64,000 bases of DNA from Rosa chinensis (Eukaryota > Streptophyta > Magnoliopsida > Rosales > Rosaceae), in NCBI RefSeq assembly GCF_002994745.2, contig NC_037093.1, positions 67,847,510-67,911,509 on the forward strand, given 5' to 3'. A model generated the notes under the pieces. It saw nothing but the letters and a program-made list of their open reading frames with translations, was not told where the DNA came from and searched no databases. This document shows positions 1 through 10,493 of the stretch, piece after piece (the first letter of the stretch is position 1; every line of letters starts with the position of its first letter). The translations under genes were made by a program, and so were the position numbers.

Positions 1-384
1 TTTCTTTGGGGGCTTCTGCTAAGTTGGGATGTTGTGGACCAGATTTGTGGTCGGTGTAGGGCTTCTTTACTCACACTGTAAGAACAAATGCATTAAAACC
101 AAAGTAGGACAACGCCCACCAGTGGCTACCAGACCATTTTTCTGTAGTCTGTTTGGAATTTGGTGACTGAGGTGGGAATTGAAAGCTTGAAGTAAGTGCT
201 AACGTGTTACTGTTGGATTAGTAGTGCAACAAATATTTGTATCAAGCTTTGCAGAACTGATTCTGTAGAACCAGTTTTTGAGTCTTGATGTTTGAAGCTT
301 TGCATTCTACTTTTCCTTTTTCGAATTTGCTTTTGTCAATTCTCAGTAATGTAATATGGAATGTGCAGATTTTGGAACCATAAG
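1..384. other. Upstream flank and probable 5' leader of the DUF1764 gene
   Basis: No coding frame of note. The sequence TGTGCAG just before position 367 looks like a splice acceptor, so the short leader before the ATG at 385 may be the last part of a 5'-UTR exon following a leader intron. The donor would lie upstream, possibly outside the window. I see no clear TATA box that decides the start. Confidence 0.4.
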
Positions 385-795
385 ATGGGCAAGAAGAGTA
401 AATCTAAGCCTCCTAAAGAGGTTAAAGAAGACAGTGTTGTAGAAAAGACTGTTGTGGAAGAAGAGAAACCTACATCTTCTGCAAAAAAGACCACTACTGC
501 AAAGAAGCCTGCTTCTGTGATTGATGAGATATTCGCCGGGAAAAAGAGGAAGAAAGCTGAAGCCGAAAAGGCTAAAAAGAAAAATGAAGAGGCGAGTGAA
601 AAACCCAACAAGCCTAAGAGAAAGAAGAAGAAAGATTTAGGCTTTGAAGACGGTGCATTTGTGGAGCCAAATTCTGGGTCAAAAAAGAGAACAAACGATG
701 GCCTTGCTATCTATACAGAAGAAGAGTTGGGTATCAACAAAGCAGATGCTGGAAGCACCCCTCTTTGTCCATTTGATTGCTCTTGTTGCTTCTGA
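385..795 (+). CDS. DUF1764 family small lysine-rich protein
   Basis: Single-exon protein of 136 aa. I chose the ATG at 385 (MGKKSKSK) over the in-frame ATG at 361, because MGKK is the family-like start and the eight upstream codons straddle a likely splice acceptor. The N-terminal two thirds is very rich in Lys, Glu and Ala, with several basic clusters (KKRKK, KRKKKK) that could act as nuclear or nucleolar signals. The C-terminal third carries the conserved DUF1764 block: a GLAIYTEEELGI segment, then a Cys-rich end with CPFDCSCCF at the stop. The family is found widely in eukaryotes and its biochemical role is not established; nuclear location is inferred from the basic clusters. A broken copy of this gene and its 3' flank lies at 29945-31018. 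Family assignment is from the C-terminal block and is fairly sure; function is unknown. Confidence 0.85.
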   Translation: MGKKSKSKPPKEVKEDSVVEKTVVEEEKPTSSAKKTTTAKKPASVIDEIFAGKKRKKAEAEKAKKKNEEASEKPNKPKRKKKKDLGFEDGAFVEPNSGSKKRTNDGLAIYTEEELGINKADAGSTPLCPFDCSCCF

Positions 796-1555
796 GGCTC
801 CTTACTAGTCACAACTCACGGAGGATTTGTATGCGTAGAGATTTTGTTGTTTCGATTTGAGGATAGCTGAGTGTACTTAGGTGTGGTTTTGATGTACTCT
901 AGAACCTGATTACATGAATCATGATCAGTTTGAATCAGTGTAACTTATGAATCAAAATCCTTTGGTTTCTCTTTATGATTAATTTAGAATTATACTCATT
1001 TGCCTGCAGCTGACCCGATTTGTGATGATTATGGGCTAAAGCCAGTCTTGTGCGCAAATCTGGGAATTCTTCTTCACATTGACATTAGCTCTGTTATTTG
1101 ACATTGTTTGATTTATGGTGATATGATGATGCCGGAATGAGTTGTTCAGTTCCCATAAAAAGATCAGAGGCTTTCTTTAGTTTGATATTGTCAATACAGT
1201 AAGAAAATGGAAGATTTTGGACCGAAACTATACCGATTTACCATAAAAAAGTTAGCATGAATGGATTTGATGGAGAGTATATACTCTCAGGCAGGTTCAT
1301 GTTAAACAGCAAGACAGTAGAGAAGTTGCATCGTTAGATACTCATTTTAAATGCCAATTTGATCCATTCAGATTGCATTACCAGGAACTTAAAGTATCTA
1401 AAACAAACAAAGATTAAAACTCAAATTGATCCGATCATTTTGCATGTCCATTGCATTGATTAAGTTCTTATATCAACAGGTAGGATTTCAGTCTGAAACA
1501 GTAGGGAATGGTCTTCGAATCTTCACCATTCAAATGTACAATCTGCAACAATTCA
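480..1555 (+). repeat. Segmental duplication, source copy (DUF1764 3' half plus 3' flank)
   Basis: From about codon 33 of the DUF1764 gene through roughly 760 bp of 3' flank, this stretch matches 29945-31018 in the same orientation with scattered substitutions and small indels. Shared landmarks are the coding end, the segment around 841-960 and the segment around 1441-1550. Introns cannot be compared because this part of the gene has none. The match extends far past the stop codon, so this is a DNA-level duplication rather than a spliced retrocopy. Confidence 0.85.
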
Positions 1556-2212
1556 ATTAATAAACTCTTATACCATTGCAATCCTACTATACTGACAACA
1601 AACTAACCTCATGTGATCATCATCATGCAGAACTCAAATTGATTTAGGGTCTAATAAAAAACCAGTGAAGTAACCACTCCGAACACCCCTCACTCACACA
1701 TTCAAAAGGGTCGCCACCCAAAGAACATGAGGTCCAGGGAACGTTCTTCTTGTTCCTCCTCCGATATTCTTGTAATATAACCACAATACTAACAGATTAT
1801 TTGATTCAGCTTTGTAATTTAGGCTAAGCACTAAAACAGAAACACTAAAAAAGACGGTAGCAGTAAGAAAAAAATTTCAATTTGCAATTGAAAATGCATC
1901 CCTTTCATTATATTGTTTTAGCACAAGCATCTCTTACAAAGCAGATCGATACTCAACACCAAACCACCACATTATATAAAACAGAGAAAATGGAAGCACA
2001 TTGCGACAATACCTAAATATTTAAACTGTGAAGATTGTTATTTAGCCTCAATAATATTTAAACTGTGAAATTTTCATGCTCTTTAGCCTTTGTGATCTGT
2101 TTGAAATTTGCAGCCATGGTATTCATTTCAGGCCATGGGGCATCAATATGGACAAAAAATGAGTGAAAGAAACACAGAGAAATACACACTGCAATTGAAA
2201 ACATTTAATATA
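1556..2212. other. AT-rich spacer
   Basis: No supported gene, RNA or element. Frames are short and broken and no splice-linked coding pattern is visible. Confidence 0.5.
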
Positions 2213-3280
2213 CTTATTTGACTGATTTGACTTGATTTAGCTAATTCAAGTCACACTAGTACACAAGGGGGCGCAGTTGAGTCTAAACACAATTTGTTCA
2301 AAGAAAAAACACATTTTTGATTATTGTTCAAAGAAAAAACAGACTTCTGTTTGACAATGAGTTGAAAGGCTTCTAGTTATCTTCATAGGAGTTGACCCTG
2401 AGCTTGCGAAATGGGAGAGCCACTCGGAGGCAGTACTCTGATCACGTCTCCACCTTGCATGGGGAACAATGCGAGGGTTGTCCTGGAGACTCGTGTGTGG
2501 AGGATGCAGAGGTACCGGCAACACCAGCAGTGGTTGGAGTCAGGCTAGGTACCCAAATCAAGACAAGATTGGGAACATCTATCTCCTGCTATAGGAGTCC
2601 AGGTCGGTTTCGTCGCTTTCATCGGAGTCGTAGCGGCGGGAGGCTTTGGTGTTGAAGAGTTTGGCGGCGGGGATTGGGCGAAATGCGGAGGAGGAGAGGA
2701 GTCGCCGGAGGACTAGGGAGGAAGCCATTGAAGCTGAGAAGCGAGCTTGGAGAGCACGAAATGAAATTAGCAGTGAGAATAGTGAGAAAGAGATGGAGGG
2801 TGTGAGCTGATCTGATGATGTTGTTGTAGCAGAAGAGGGTTTGATTAGAGAGATGAAGCTGTAGCAGGAGATAGATGTTCCCAATCTCCTCTTGAGTTGG
2901 GCACCTGACTCCAACCACTGCTAGCTGGTACGTGTTGCAGGTTCCTCTTCATCCTCCACAAACCAGTCTCCAGGACAACCCTCGCACCGTTCCCCATGCA
3001 AGGTGGAGACGTGAAGAGTACTGCTTCCGAGGGCGGCGGAGGGAACAGTGGCTCTCCCATTTCGCAAGCTCAGGGTCAACTCCTATGAATGTAACTAGCT
3101 AGAAGCCTTTCAACTCATTGTCAACCAGAAGTCTTGTGTTTTCTTTGAACAATAAACAAAAATGTGTTTTTTCTTTGAACAATAATCAAAAGGGACACTC
3201 AATTGACACCATTCAGAATGGAGTCTGCTGCCCCCTTGTGTACTAGTGGGACTTGGATTATCTAAATCAAGGCAAATAAG
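2213..3280. mobile_element. Inverted-repeat (foldback-type) element carrying a host gene fragment
   Basis: Two long inverted arms, about 2231-2592 and 2862-3271, flank a unique 270-bp centre. Matching points include the 18-bp string CACTAGTACACAAGGGGG (2254-2271 and, reversed, 3231-3248), the segment around GGGAACATCTATCTCCTGC at the inner ends, and the outermost CTTATTTG (2213-2220 and, reversed, 3273-3280). The arms differ by small indels, so the insertion is not new. The CACTA start recalls En/Spm elements, but the inverted homology runs about 23-40 bp further out and no 3-bp or 9-bp TSD is visible, so the superfamily is unassigned. The captured centre makes it resemble a Pack-type element. 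Confidence 0.75.
2593..2728 (-). pseudogene. Captured first-exon fragment of a mitochondrial small heat-shock protein gene
   Basis: On the minus strand from the ATG at 2728, the frame reads MASSLVLRRLLSSS, a Pro/Ala stretch, then LFNTKASRRYDSDESDE. This is the pattern of the mitochondrial targeting region of plant organellar sHSPs (HSP22-24 class): Met-Ala-Ser-Ser start, Arg/Leu/Ser-rich presequence, an FNT motif and an acidic linker before the alpha-crystallin domain. The alpha-crystallin domain is absent and the frame ends in the repeat arm. Positions 2729-2861 probably are the matching 5' UTR. The fragment cannot make a chaperone. Identity rests on motif memory, not a search. Confidence 0.6.
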
Positions 3281-3610
3281 TTGCAGTGGGAGGAGGGTGA
3301 GGCTAGGGAGTTGGTGTGGAAGGAGGGAGAGTTGCAGTGGTTCCATTGGTGATCGAGAGTGGAAGGAGGGGGAGGCTATAGGGAGTTGCAGTGGAAGGAG
3401 AGGAGAGTTGCAGTTATATATACACAGGGAACTGGCTAGCAATTGCAGAAGTTGTTGACTGTTAATTAGATATTTTACACAGATCCACCACTTCCCAATA
3501 GTCTATACATTAATGACCATTTATATCTATGTTGTGGCTCTTGCATGTATTAGTCCCAACATCTCATCAGCATCTTAGTAATTGAAATTTCCTTTTTGAG
3601 GTTCAGTCCA
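3281..3610. repeat. Purine-rich imperfect repeats next to the inverted-repeat element
   Basis: Positions 3279-3420 contain several degenerate units built on GTTGCAGTGG and GGAAGGAGGGAG. No gene is visible here. From 3421 to 3610 the sequence is plain spacer ending in the target site of the next element. Confidence 0.45.
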
Positions 3611-4031
3611 ATACCATTTTCGGTGTTTTTTTTTTTTCTTGAAAGAAGGCAAAGCCCTAATATAATGACCCTTACATACCATTCCGCTGCCATCTATAGA
3701 TAGACAAGAAGATGTGTTAGTACCCACGGCGGTACATACAACTAGGTCACTCATTTGACATTAAGTACATCGAGATAGCGTGAATCCTCCATCAGTACTA
3801 CTCCGGAAGATTCGCTAAAGGCACAAAAAGTGCGTAGGTCCCTAAGAAATTAGGGAATTATTGATAGTAAAAACATTACTAACCTAGGGTTCCTTTAACA
3901 AAGGAAATACTAGAAAGAAAAGACTAACTAATTAAAGCCCAACTGGCCCAAAGAAACAATAGAACCCTAGGCCCAACAACTGGCCCAGCCCAGTTCCGCC
4001 TCCACCTCCCTGTGCTGAGAACGACGCAAGC

Positions 4032-4243
4032 TGTTAGGACCCAACTATGTGATCAACCAAGCCCAACTTGTATCCAGGCCCAGAATCCTGTGTAGGTCCA
4101 AATATGTAAACGGTGTTGTTTATTTCAACTATATAGCTGGAATCTAGCTGCATTGTAAAGGAAATCTGAGAATTGAATTGAATTTTCCTTTTGCTTTTCT
4201 ATTTCCTTTGTTTTCCATTTCTCTTAGGGTTAGGACCCTAACA
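4032..4243 (+). repeat. 5' LTR of the pol-less element
   Basis: 212 bp, TGTTAGG...CCTAACA. AACTATATAGCTGG at about 4127-4140 could be a TATA region. It is followed at once by the primer-binding site at 4247-4261. Confidence 0.9.
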
Positions 4244-4265
4244 ACTGATATCAGAGCTCCAAATC

Positions 4266-5312
4266 ATGGGGCCGAGGAAAGCTGGAGATCCGCCACAATA
4301 TTCATCAACACCGCCGCGTCCGCCTGACCCAGGTAATTTGATGATGAAGCTCCAAGTCGAGTTAGAGGTGACAGCGGCGAGATTTTGTGAGACAGCGGCG
4401 GAATTCAGTGAACTTCACAAATCTATGGCGTCGATGGCGACGGAACAGACTTTATTCCAGTCTGAGATATTAAACGAGTTGAGACAACTGAGACTGGGGC
4501 GAACAGCTCAGGTGATTGAGCCTTCGGTGCTTCAAATCGATTCTTAGTCGACTTCTCCAGTACCAATCATATCTCCATCAGTGATTCAACCTATCTCTCA
4601 GGTGCTGCAATTCGAGACCATGGATTCCTACGGACCACAACAACAGCATTACATGAGGCCGCCGCCGCCACCACCACCACTACCGACCATTTCGGTTCCC
4701 TACCACTATCAGCAGCAAGGCGCGTGGTACTTGAACCAGTACCGGTACCACTCATCAGAGTCCCCGTCGCCTCCTTCTCCTCATTATGCGCACCATTATA
4801 ATCCTCAATCTTATCATCCTCCGCAGCTCAATCAGGAGTGGGGAGCTCAAAGTTGGTCGAATAACCAAGACTGGGAATACCCAGCCCAGAACAGTGAACA
4901 AGATTGGCCAGCCAAGGCTAGGGCATGGGCAGCTAGGACGACAATGGATTACCAGGATAAGCAATCGCAATATACTTTAGCTCGCCAACCAGAAGAACAA
5001 ATTGGGTCGCTTCCCTCTTCACAATCGGTGTCCTCTCCGATTATGACGATGGGCTCTATTCAAGCGCAAGCTATTGGTTGTTTCAGCACGATGGAGGAAT
5101 GTGTTAGTGGTAACTCTCTCACTTTGCCTACTGAGTCTATGTTACCATACTCACCTGCACTTGTTGTGGTTGATTCTGGAGTGAGTATTAGTAGAGGTAA
5201 GGGTAAAATGATAGATGATGGTAGTAATTGTAACTTGGGTACTTCTTTGGGTACAAATAAGCTTATCAGTGATGCTTTGAAATCTGGGGAAGGTAGTACG
5301 GAATGGCAATAG
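4266..5312 (+). pseudogene. Gag-like N-terminal region of the pol-less element, with two in-frame TAG stops
   Basis: Two open stretches in one frame, 4266-4547 and 4548-5312, are separated by TAG at 4545-4547. The second ends in TAG at 5310-5312, after which the same frame stays open to 7706. The first 93 codons start MGPRKAGDPP and then form an amphipathic helix or coiled-coil-like region (LQVELEVTAARF to EILNELRQLRLG), as in leaders of plant retrotransposon Gag proteins. The second part is rich in Pro, Gln, Tyr and His with a run of seven prolines, and looks disordered. No CCHC knuckle is present. Both stops are TAG, so decay of CAG codons or programmed readthrough are alternatives. Gag assignment is inference. 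Confidence 0.55.
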
Positions 5313-7706
5313 TTTGTTCAAAACTCAAGGTTGGGGTACTCCTATCTGGAAGATCAATTACCATCACTTGATATTGGGTTAAATAGTGCTAAGTCTCAGT
5401 TAAGTACCATGGAGATGACTGCTTGTATGGTGAAGAACGAACATTTTGGTAGTAAAATTGGTAAAAATGATGAGCCTGCACTTCTAGGTTCTTTATCACA
5501 GCTACCAGAATCCATCGAATCAGTGAGCTCGCTGCCGCCGCCGTCAATTCAGACTTCTTCAGGACCAGCTCAGTTGATGTCTCCAACTAGAAGTCTTGTA
5601 CCAGAGGAAGGAGATGTCGTCCAAAAGAAGATTGGTGAACTTACAGAGCTTGATAATATATCTACGACGGTAGGAAATTACTTTCAGTATGCCTTACCTA
5701 AGTGTTGTGGGTATGGAAGGGATATTGGTACATGTTCTGTGGTAAATGTTTTTAATGCATTGTGTGTAATGCTCACGCATTACATTGAGAGTCCAAAGAA
5801 GATTAGTCACTATGTACTGCAACTATGCTTCTCTGGATTTGATAAGAAGGTTCGTGATAAAGGTAGTACTCTCTTAACAAATGAACTTTTTATGGAGTAC
5901 TTTGCAGGGACAATGGCATCTGGTAATAGCTTGAAATTTACCTTTTCACTAATAATGACTTTGATTGAATTATGGAGTTATGGATATGTTGAGAAAAATA
6001 TAAGATGGTTTACCAAAATTTCAGTGATTAGTTTTGGAAATGGATGCTTTGATTTCCACCATGATCATGGGCTTATCTCTTGTGGCATTGAATTCAATAG
6101 TTTCTTGGTGAATAGAAATGATGGACACATAGTTGTTCTATGCCCCAACATGTTCAGAGATGGGGTTAATTTGGAGTATCAGTGGGAAACAAAAGGATCT
6201 GGGCATTTGCTTATGGTGGCTCGTCCTCTGCATGTGAAGCTTCTTAAGAATGATGTACTGGTTTCGAATCAGTTCTATGGGTTTGTAAAGGAGTTGGAGA
6301 AAGCACTTGCTATTTTGCTTGTGAGTTTGCTCAAAATTACGGCAGATATTAGAAAGCAGATTGAGCTTCTTCACGGGCAAGCAAAAATGGCAGAGTTGTA
6401 TATTGACCTTAAGGAGGTGAAAAGGAGAGAAGAGCTTCTGGTATTGATGGGGAGCAACAATGAGAGGAACAAGAAGAACAAAGGGTCTATAGACTTGGTT
6501 ATTAAGGAAGTTATTGATTTTGTCAAGATCAACTCAGAGTTCTCATCTTCGAGGTACTTTTCTGGTCTAGTTGTTCCAATAACTACTTTTGTTATTCAAG
6601 CTGTGCTTGTTGGAAATGTCTCACATGTTTTTGGAACATTGAGTGTTTTTCTTGTCAATAAACTGAAGCACAAGAAGGAATCACTTGAGGTTATTTGCCT
6701 TGCGACCATCTTCTTTGTTACTTATGTATTGTCTTTCCATATGCAACTTGTGGACAAATGTATGCCACCTCAAATAGTGGAGTTTACTCAACATTACATA
6801 ACAAAGAAAGAGTTGGTCACTTTTTGGATTTGGGTTCCTACAACACTGTCAAGTTCAAAAGTTTGGATACTTAACTCGCATGGTTTGATTGTGATCAAGG
6901 GTCATCTATTAATTGGTGACATATTCCGGATAAGAGAGCTTATTTTTTATATTGAATCTCATATCACTCCCACTGGAGCAATTGCTACTGGACTTGTTTT
7001 CTACTCTGGTGAAGAGTTGCACATTACCAACTCAGATTCACATATGGTTCACTATAACATGTGTTTGCGGCACACAAAGTGCAAGGTGAGGGATATAATA
7101 AGCAACATTTGTTTGAGAAGCTCAATGACTTATGAGGAAGAGATTTCAAAGCTAGAGGTAGAAGCTCAGAAGCAAACAGGGAGTGGTAGACTAATTGTGG
7201 TATGCAATTTAAACAATCTCATATCCTTTGTTTCATATTGCAATTCCATGGTTTTCGTAGATAATGATTTTGAAAGTGAAGATTTTACACTGCAAGGTTC
7301 TACACTCTGTAATAGATATTATGATCGTTCCTCGTCTTCTCAATCCATAATTGTCAAGATCTCAGATGAATTTCGATTCCCCAAAAGTGGAAACGAGCTT
7401 ATTCACGTAGCCCTTATACCTAACTATGAACTGAAGAGTCTATTGCATCAATGTTCCAGAAGTTGGATCATCACCATTATCTTCATATTCTTTTACATTT
7501 CTATTGTAAAAGCTGCAAATGATACTGTGAAGTTAACAGCTGAGTTTCTGGTGATTCTTAATATCGAGAACTACTTTTGGGACGCAATTGAGTCATGGTT
7601 AAATGGAACTCTTGGTAAAAATGGTTCTTGTGAGATTAAATGGGGTGGCAATTTTACTAAACAAGGATCATTGGATTATGGTGCAGACTTTGGGTTTGGA
7701 CTTTAA
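5313..7706 (+). CDS. Unrecognised 791-aa frame of the pol-less LTR element
   Basis: Open from 5313, first ATG at 5331, stop TAA at 7704-7706. I do not recognise the family. The first 100 residues are Ser/Pro-rich and polar. The middle is globular-looking, with a Cys/Gly segment (KCCGYGRDIGTC), a His/Asp segment (DFHHDHG) and a charged helical stretch (EVKRREELL). A hydrophobic pair of segments lies at about residues 408-470, and one strong membrane-like segment (SWIITIIFIFFYISI) at about 711-729. It is followed by three N-x-S/T sequons. No RT YxDD, integrase DDE or protease DTG motif is seen. Such length without stops argues for recent coding constraint or very recent insertion. The product and its role are unknown. 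Confidence 0.55.
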   Translation, partial: FVQNSRLGYSYLEDQLPSLDIGLNSAKSQLSTMEMTACMVKNEHFGSKIGKNDEPALLGSLSQLPESIESVSSLPPPSIQTSSGPAQLMSPTRSLVPEEGDVVQKKIGELTELDNISTTVGNYFQYALPKCCGYGRDIGTCSVVNVFNALCVMLTHYIESPKKISHYVLQLCFSGFDKKVRDKGSTLLTNELFMEYFAGTMASGNSLKFTFSLIMTLIELWSYGYVEKNIRWFTKISVISFGNGCFDFHHDHGLISCGIEFNSFLVNRNDGHIVVLCPNMFRDGVNLEYQWETKGSGHLLMVARPLHVKLLKNDVLVSNQFYGFVKELEKALAILLVSLLKITADIRKQIELLHGQAKMAELYIDLKEVKRREELLVLMGSNNERNKKNKGSIDLVIKEVIDFVKINSEFSSSRYFSGLVVPITTFVIQAVLVGNVSHVFGTLSVFLVNKLKHKKESLEVICLATIFFVTYVLSFHMQLVDKCMPPQIVEFTQHYITKKELVTFWIWVPTTLSSSKVWILNSHGLIVIKGHLLIGDIFRIRELIFYIESHITPTGAIATGLVFYSGEELHITNSDSHMVHYNMCLRHTKCKVRDIISNICLRSSMTYEEEISKLEVEAQKQTGSGRLIVVCNLNNLISFVSYCNSMVFVDNDFESEDFTLQGSTLCNRYYDRSSSSQSIIVKISDEFRFPKSGNELIHVALIPNYELKSLLHQCSRSWIITIIFIFFYISIVKAANDTVKLTAEFLVILNIENYFWDAIESWLNGTLGKNGSCEIKWGGNFTKQGSLDYGADFGFGL

Positions 7707-8102
7707 ATTGATCACCATAATCACTTGGGTTACTTTCTATATGGCATTTCGGTGCTTGCTAAGATTGAACTGGAATGGGAGATGAGGTATAAGCCTCAAG
7801 TTGATTCACTTGCTGCAGATTTCATGAACCTGGACAAGAGGACAGATTTCCATTATTCCCTGGTGAGATGCTTTGATTTGTGTAAACTGCATTCACGGGC
7901 AGGAGGGGTGACTTACAAGGAAACAATGCAGGATGGTTATGTAATTTCAAAATTCTGGTTTGAGATTGTGGCTATTTGTTTGAGCAGCAGATTATTCCTT
8001 AAACTTGAGGTCAAGTTTCAATTGAAGAGGGGTGGTGTTGTTAGGACCCAACTATGTGATCAACCAAGCCCAACTTGTATCCAGGCCCAGAATCCTGTGT
8101 AG
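7707..8102 (+). pseudogene. C-terminal continuation of the same frame into the 3' LTR
   Basis: After the TAA at 7704-7706 the identical frame is open again for 130 codons (ATG at 7725) and runs into the 3' LTR at 8039. The composition matches the upstream frame (aromatic and charged residues, one Cys-rich patch), so the TAA may be a mutation that truncated a longer protein. Confidence 0.4.
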
Positions 8103-8250
8103 GTCCAAATATGTAAACGGTGTCGTTTATTTCAACTATATAGCTGGAATCTAGCTGCATTGTAAAGGAAATCTGAGAATTGAATTGAATTTTCCTTTTG
8201 CTTTTCTATTTCCTTTGTTTTCCATTTCTCTTAGGGTTAGGACCCTAACA
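8039..8250 (+). repeat. 3' LTR of the pol-less element
   Basis: 212 bp and nearly identical to 4032-4243. Preceded by a purine-rich tract and followed by the TSD CAAGC. Confidence 0.9.
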
Positions 8251-8791
8251 CAAGCAAGCCGCGAAACAGCCACCGCCGCCACGTCATGCCACAACCGTAT
8301 CGCTGCCGCTCCATCAAGCAGCAACCAAATCGCCGCCGCCCCGTCATGCCGCCGTCCAGCTTCAAGGAGCATCGCCAACCCACGCCAAACCACCTAGAGA
8401 ACACCAGCGAAGCCAGAAACACCAGATCCGATTCAAGGATGCCCGCGCCCCAACAAACTCCAAACTGCACCCGTTGGTGATGCTGCGCCGCCGCCGCCCC
8501 TTGGACCGGAACCACGCCTGCCCAAGCCACAGAGAGGTTTCAAACCAGAAACAGAGCCGGATCCACTGTCAAACTTTGAGCCACTGCAGATCTGAGAAGC
8601 CAGAGAACTCTAAGTCACCGTCACCCATCCGGCAGCCTCACAACGACGTCGAGGCAAGCCCCATACCGACGAGGATCGCCGCCGGACGGGAGGAGCTCTG
8701 CTAACCTTCGACCAAAGCTAAGCTCGTGCGGCAAACCTAGGAGAGTTCATTGAAGACAAGACTCCCACGTCCAGATACCATTTTCGGTGTT

Positions 8792-9240
8792 GACATGACT
8801 AATAACAGCTCTAAGTCCTAACTGCTAGAATTTATTCTGGACAGTGCATCATGCGAAATACAAGACCCAAAACACAAGCCAGATATAATTTGCATCAATT
8901 AGGAAACAAAAGCAAGTATGCAACACCGTGAGAGATGTAGGGATAGAAAGGATATTGAGTAACTAATGGTACTTTTCTGATATTATGTTATCTTATGCAT
9001 GTGAAACGGCCGGAATTCCCATGTCCCAGACAATGTATTTTTAAACAAATTGACAAAAAAAAACATGCAGAAATGTGAGTTAGTGTTTGAAAGACAAAAT
9101 GTAAAAGATTATCATTTTTTAAAAGTAATAAAAAAGTAGAGTAGCCTCATCACTCTCGTGCATTGTCTAAAACCATTGGTACCAAAAGGGCATCCAGTAA
9201 AACAAATCAGCATATGTAATCAGATAATCATTGTGCATAC
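8792..9240. other. AT-rich spacer
   Basis: No supported feature between the retroposon TSD and the Ca2+-ATPase remnant. Confidence 0.45.
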
Positions 9241-10115
<875 letters not shown>

Positions 10116-10493
10116 AAATTCCAAGTTAGCAATGATGAGGAAAGTGCTAATCGCAACATGAATGTTGATAACTTGATAAATTTGAGACAACCACACTTCC
10201 AAAAGCTTTCTATTTCAGAACTGTGCGCTTTACTAGAAATAAAAGCGACCACAAAATTTAGCTTAGCATGGCTTAGGACAAAGGAGTGTTGAGGTTGGAC
10301 TCGGAATCCCAAGGATCAAAACCGTGTATGTTTGTGTACTATATAGGAATGGATTTTCATTGCATGGATTAAACACTGCATCTTCTTTTTCGCTTCCTTT
10401 TCTTTTTCCATATGTTTAGTTACATTCAGAAATTGCTACCATTAGTCCTACATGACAAGTGACAACACATAAAGGTTTGAGCTATTCTATATG

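Larger units (their letters stand above)
4032..8250 (+). mobile_element. Complete LTR retroelement without recognisable pol
   Basis: Two 212-bp LTRs (4032-4243, 8039-8250) begin TGTTAGGACC and end ACCCTAACA, and are nearly identical; I noticed one substitution (GGTGTTG versus GGTGTCG). Perfect 5-bp TSDs CAAGC lie at 4027-4031 and 8251-8255. The likely primer-binding site, TGATATCAGAGCTCC, follows the 5' LTR at 4247-4261 and resembles the initiator-tRNA-Met type. A purine tract GAAGAGGGG precedes the 3' LTR. The 3.8-kb interior has none of the usual protease, integrase, RT or RNase H signatures, yet is almost one open frame (4266-8102). It was probably mobilised by another element's enzymes. 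It inserted into the older minus-strand retroposon. Confidence 0.9.
3628..8774 (-). mobile_element. Poly(A) retroposon (LINE-like, non-coding), interrupted by an LTR element
   Basis: A poly(T) run at 3626-3638 is the poly(A) tail of a minus-strand element. Perfect 17-bp TSDs flank it: ATACCATTTTCGGTGTT at 3611-3627 and 8775-8791. The element's own sequence is only about 930 bp (3628-4031 plus 8256-8774); the rest is the younger LTR element nested at 4032-8250. The 5' part on the minus strand (8774 down to 8256) is GC-rich and rich in GGCGG triplets, as in plant LINE leaders. There is no RT frame, so it is a non-autonomous or internally deleted retroposon moved by target-primed reverse transcription. 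Confidence 0.8.

Noticed and set aside
336..611. 91-codon minus-strand frame over the DUF1764 gene
   Set aside because: It is the shadow of the Lys/Glu-rich coding strand (Phe/Leu/Ser-rich translation) and has no independent support.
8185..8704. Several overlapping 64-97-codon frames on both strands near 8.2-8.7 kb
   Set aside because: They lie in the GC-rich 5' part of the minus-strand retroposon; low-complexity Pro/Arg/Ala translations arise from CCGCCG repeats.
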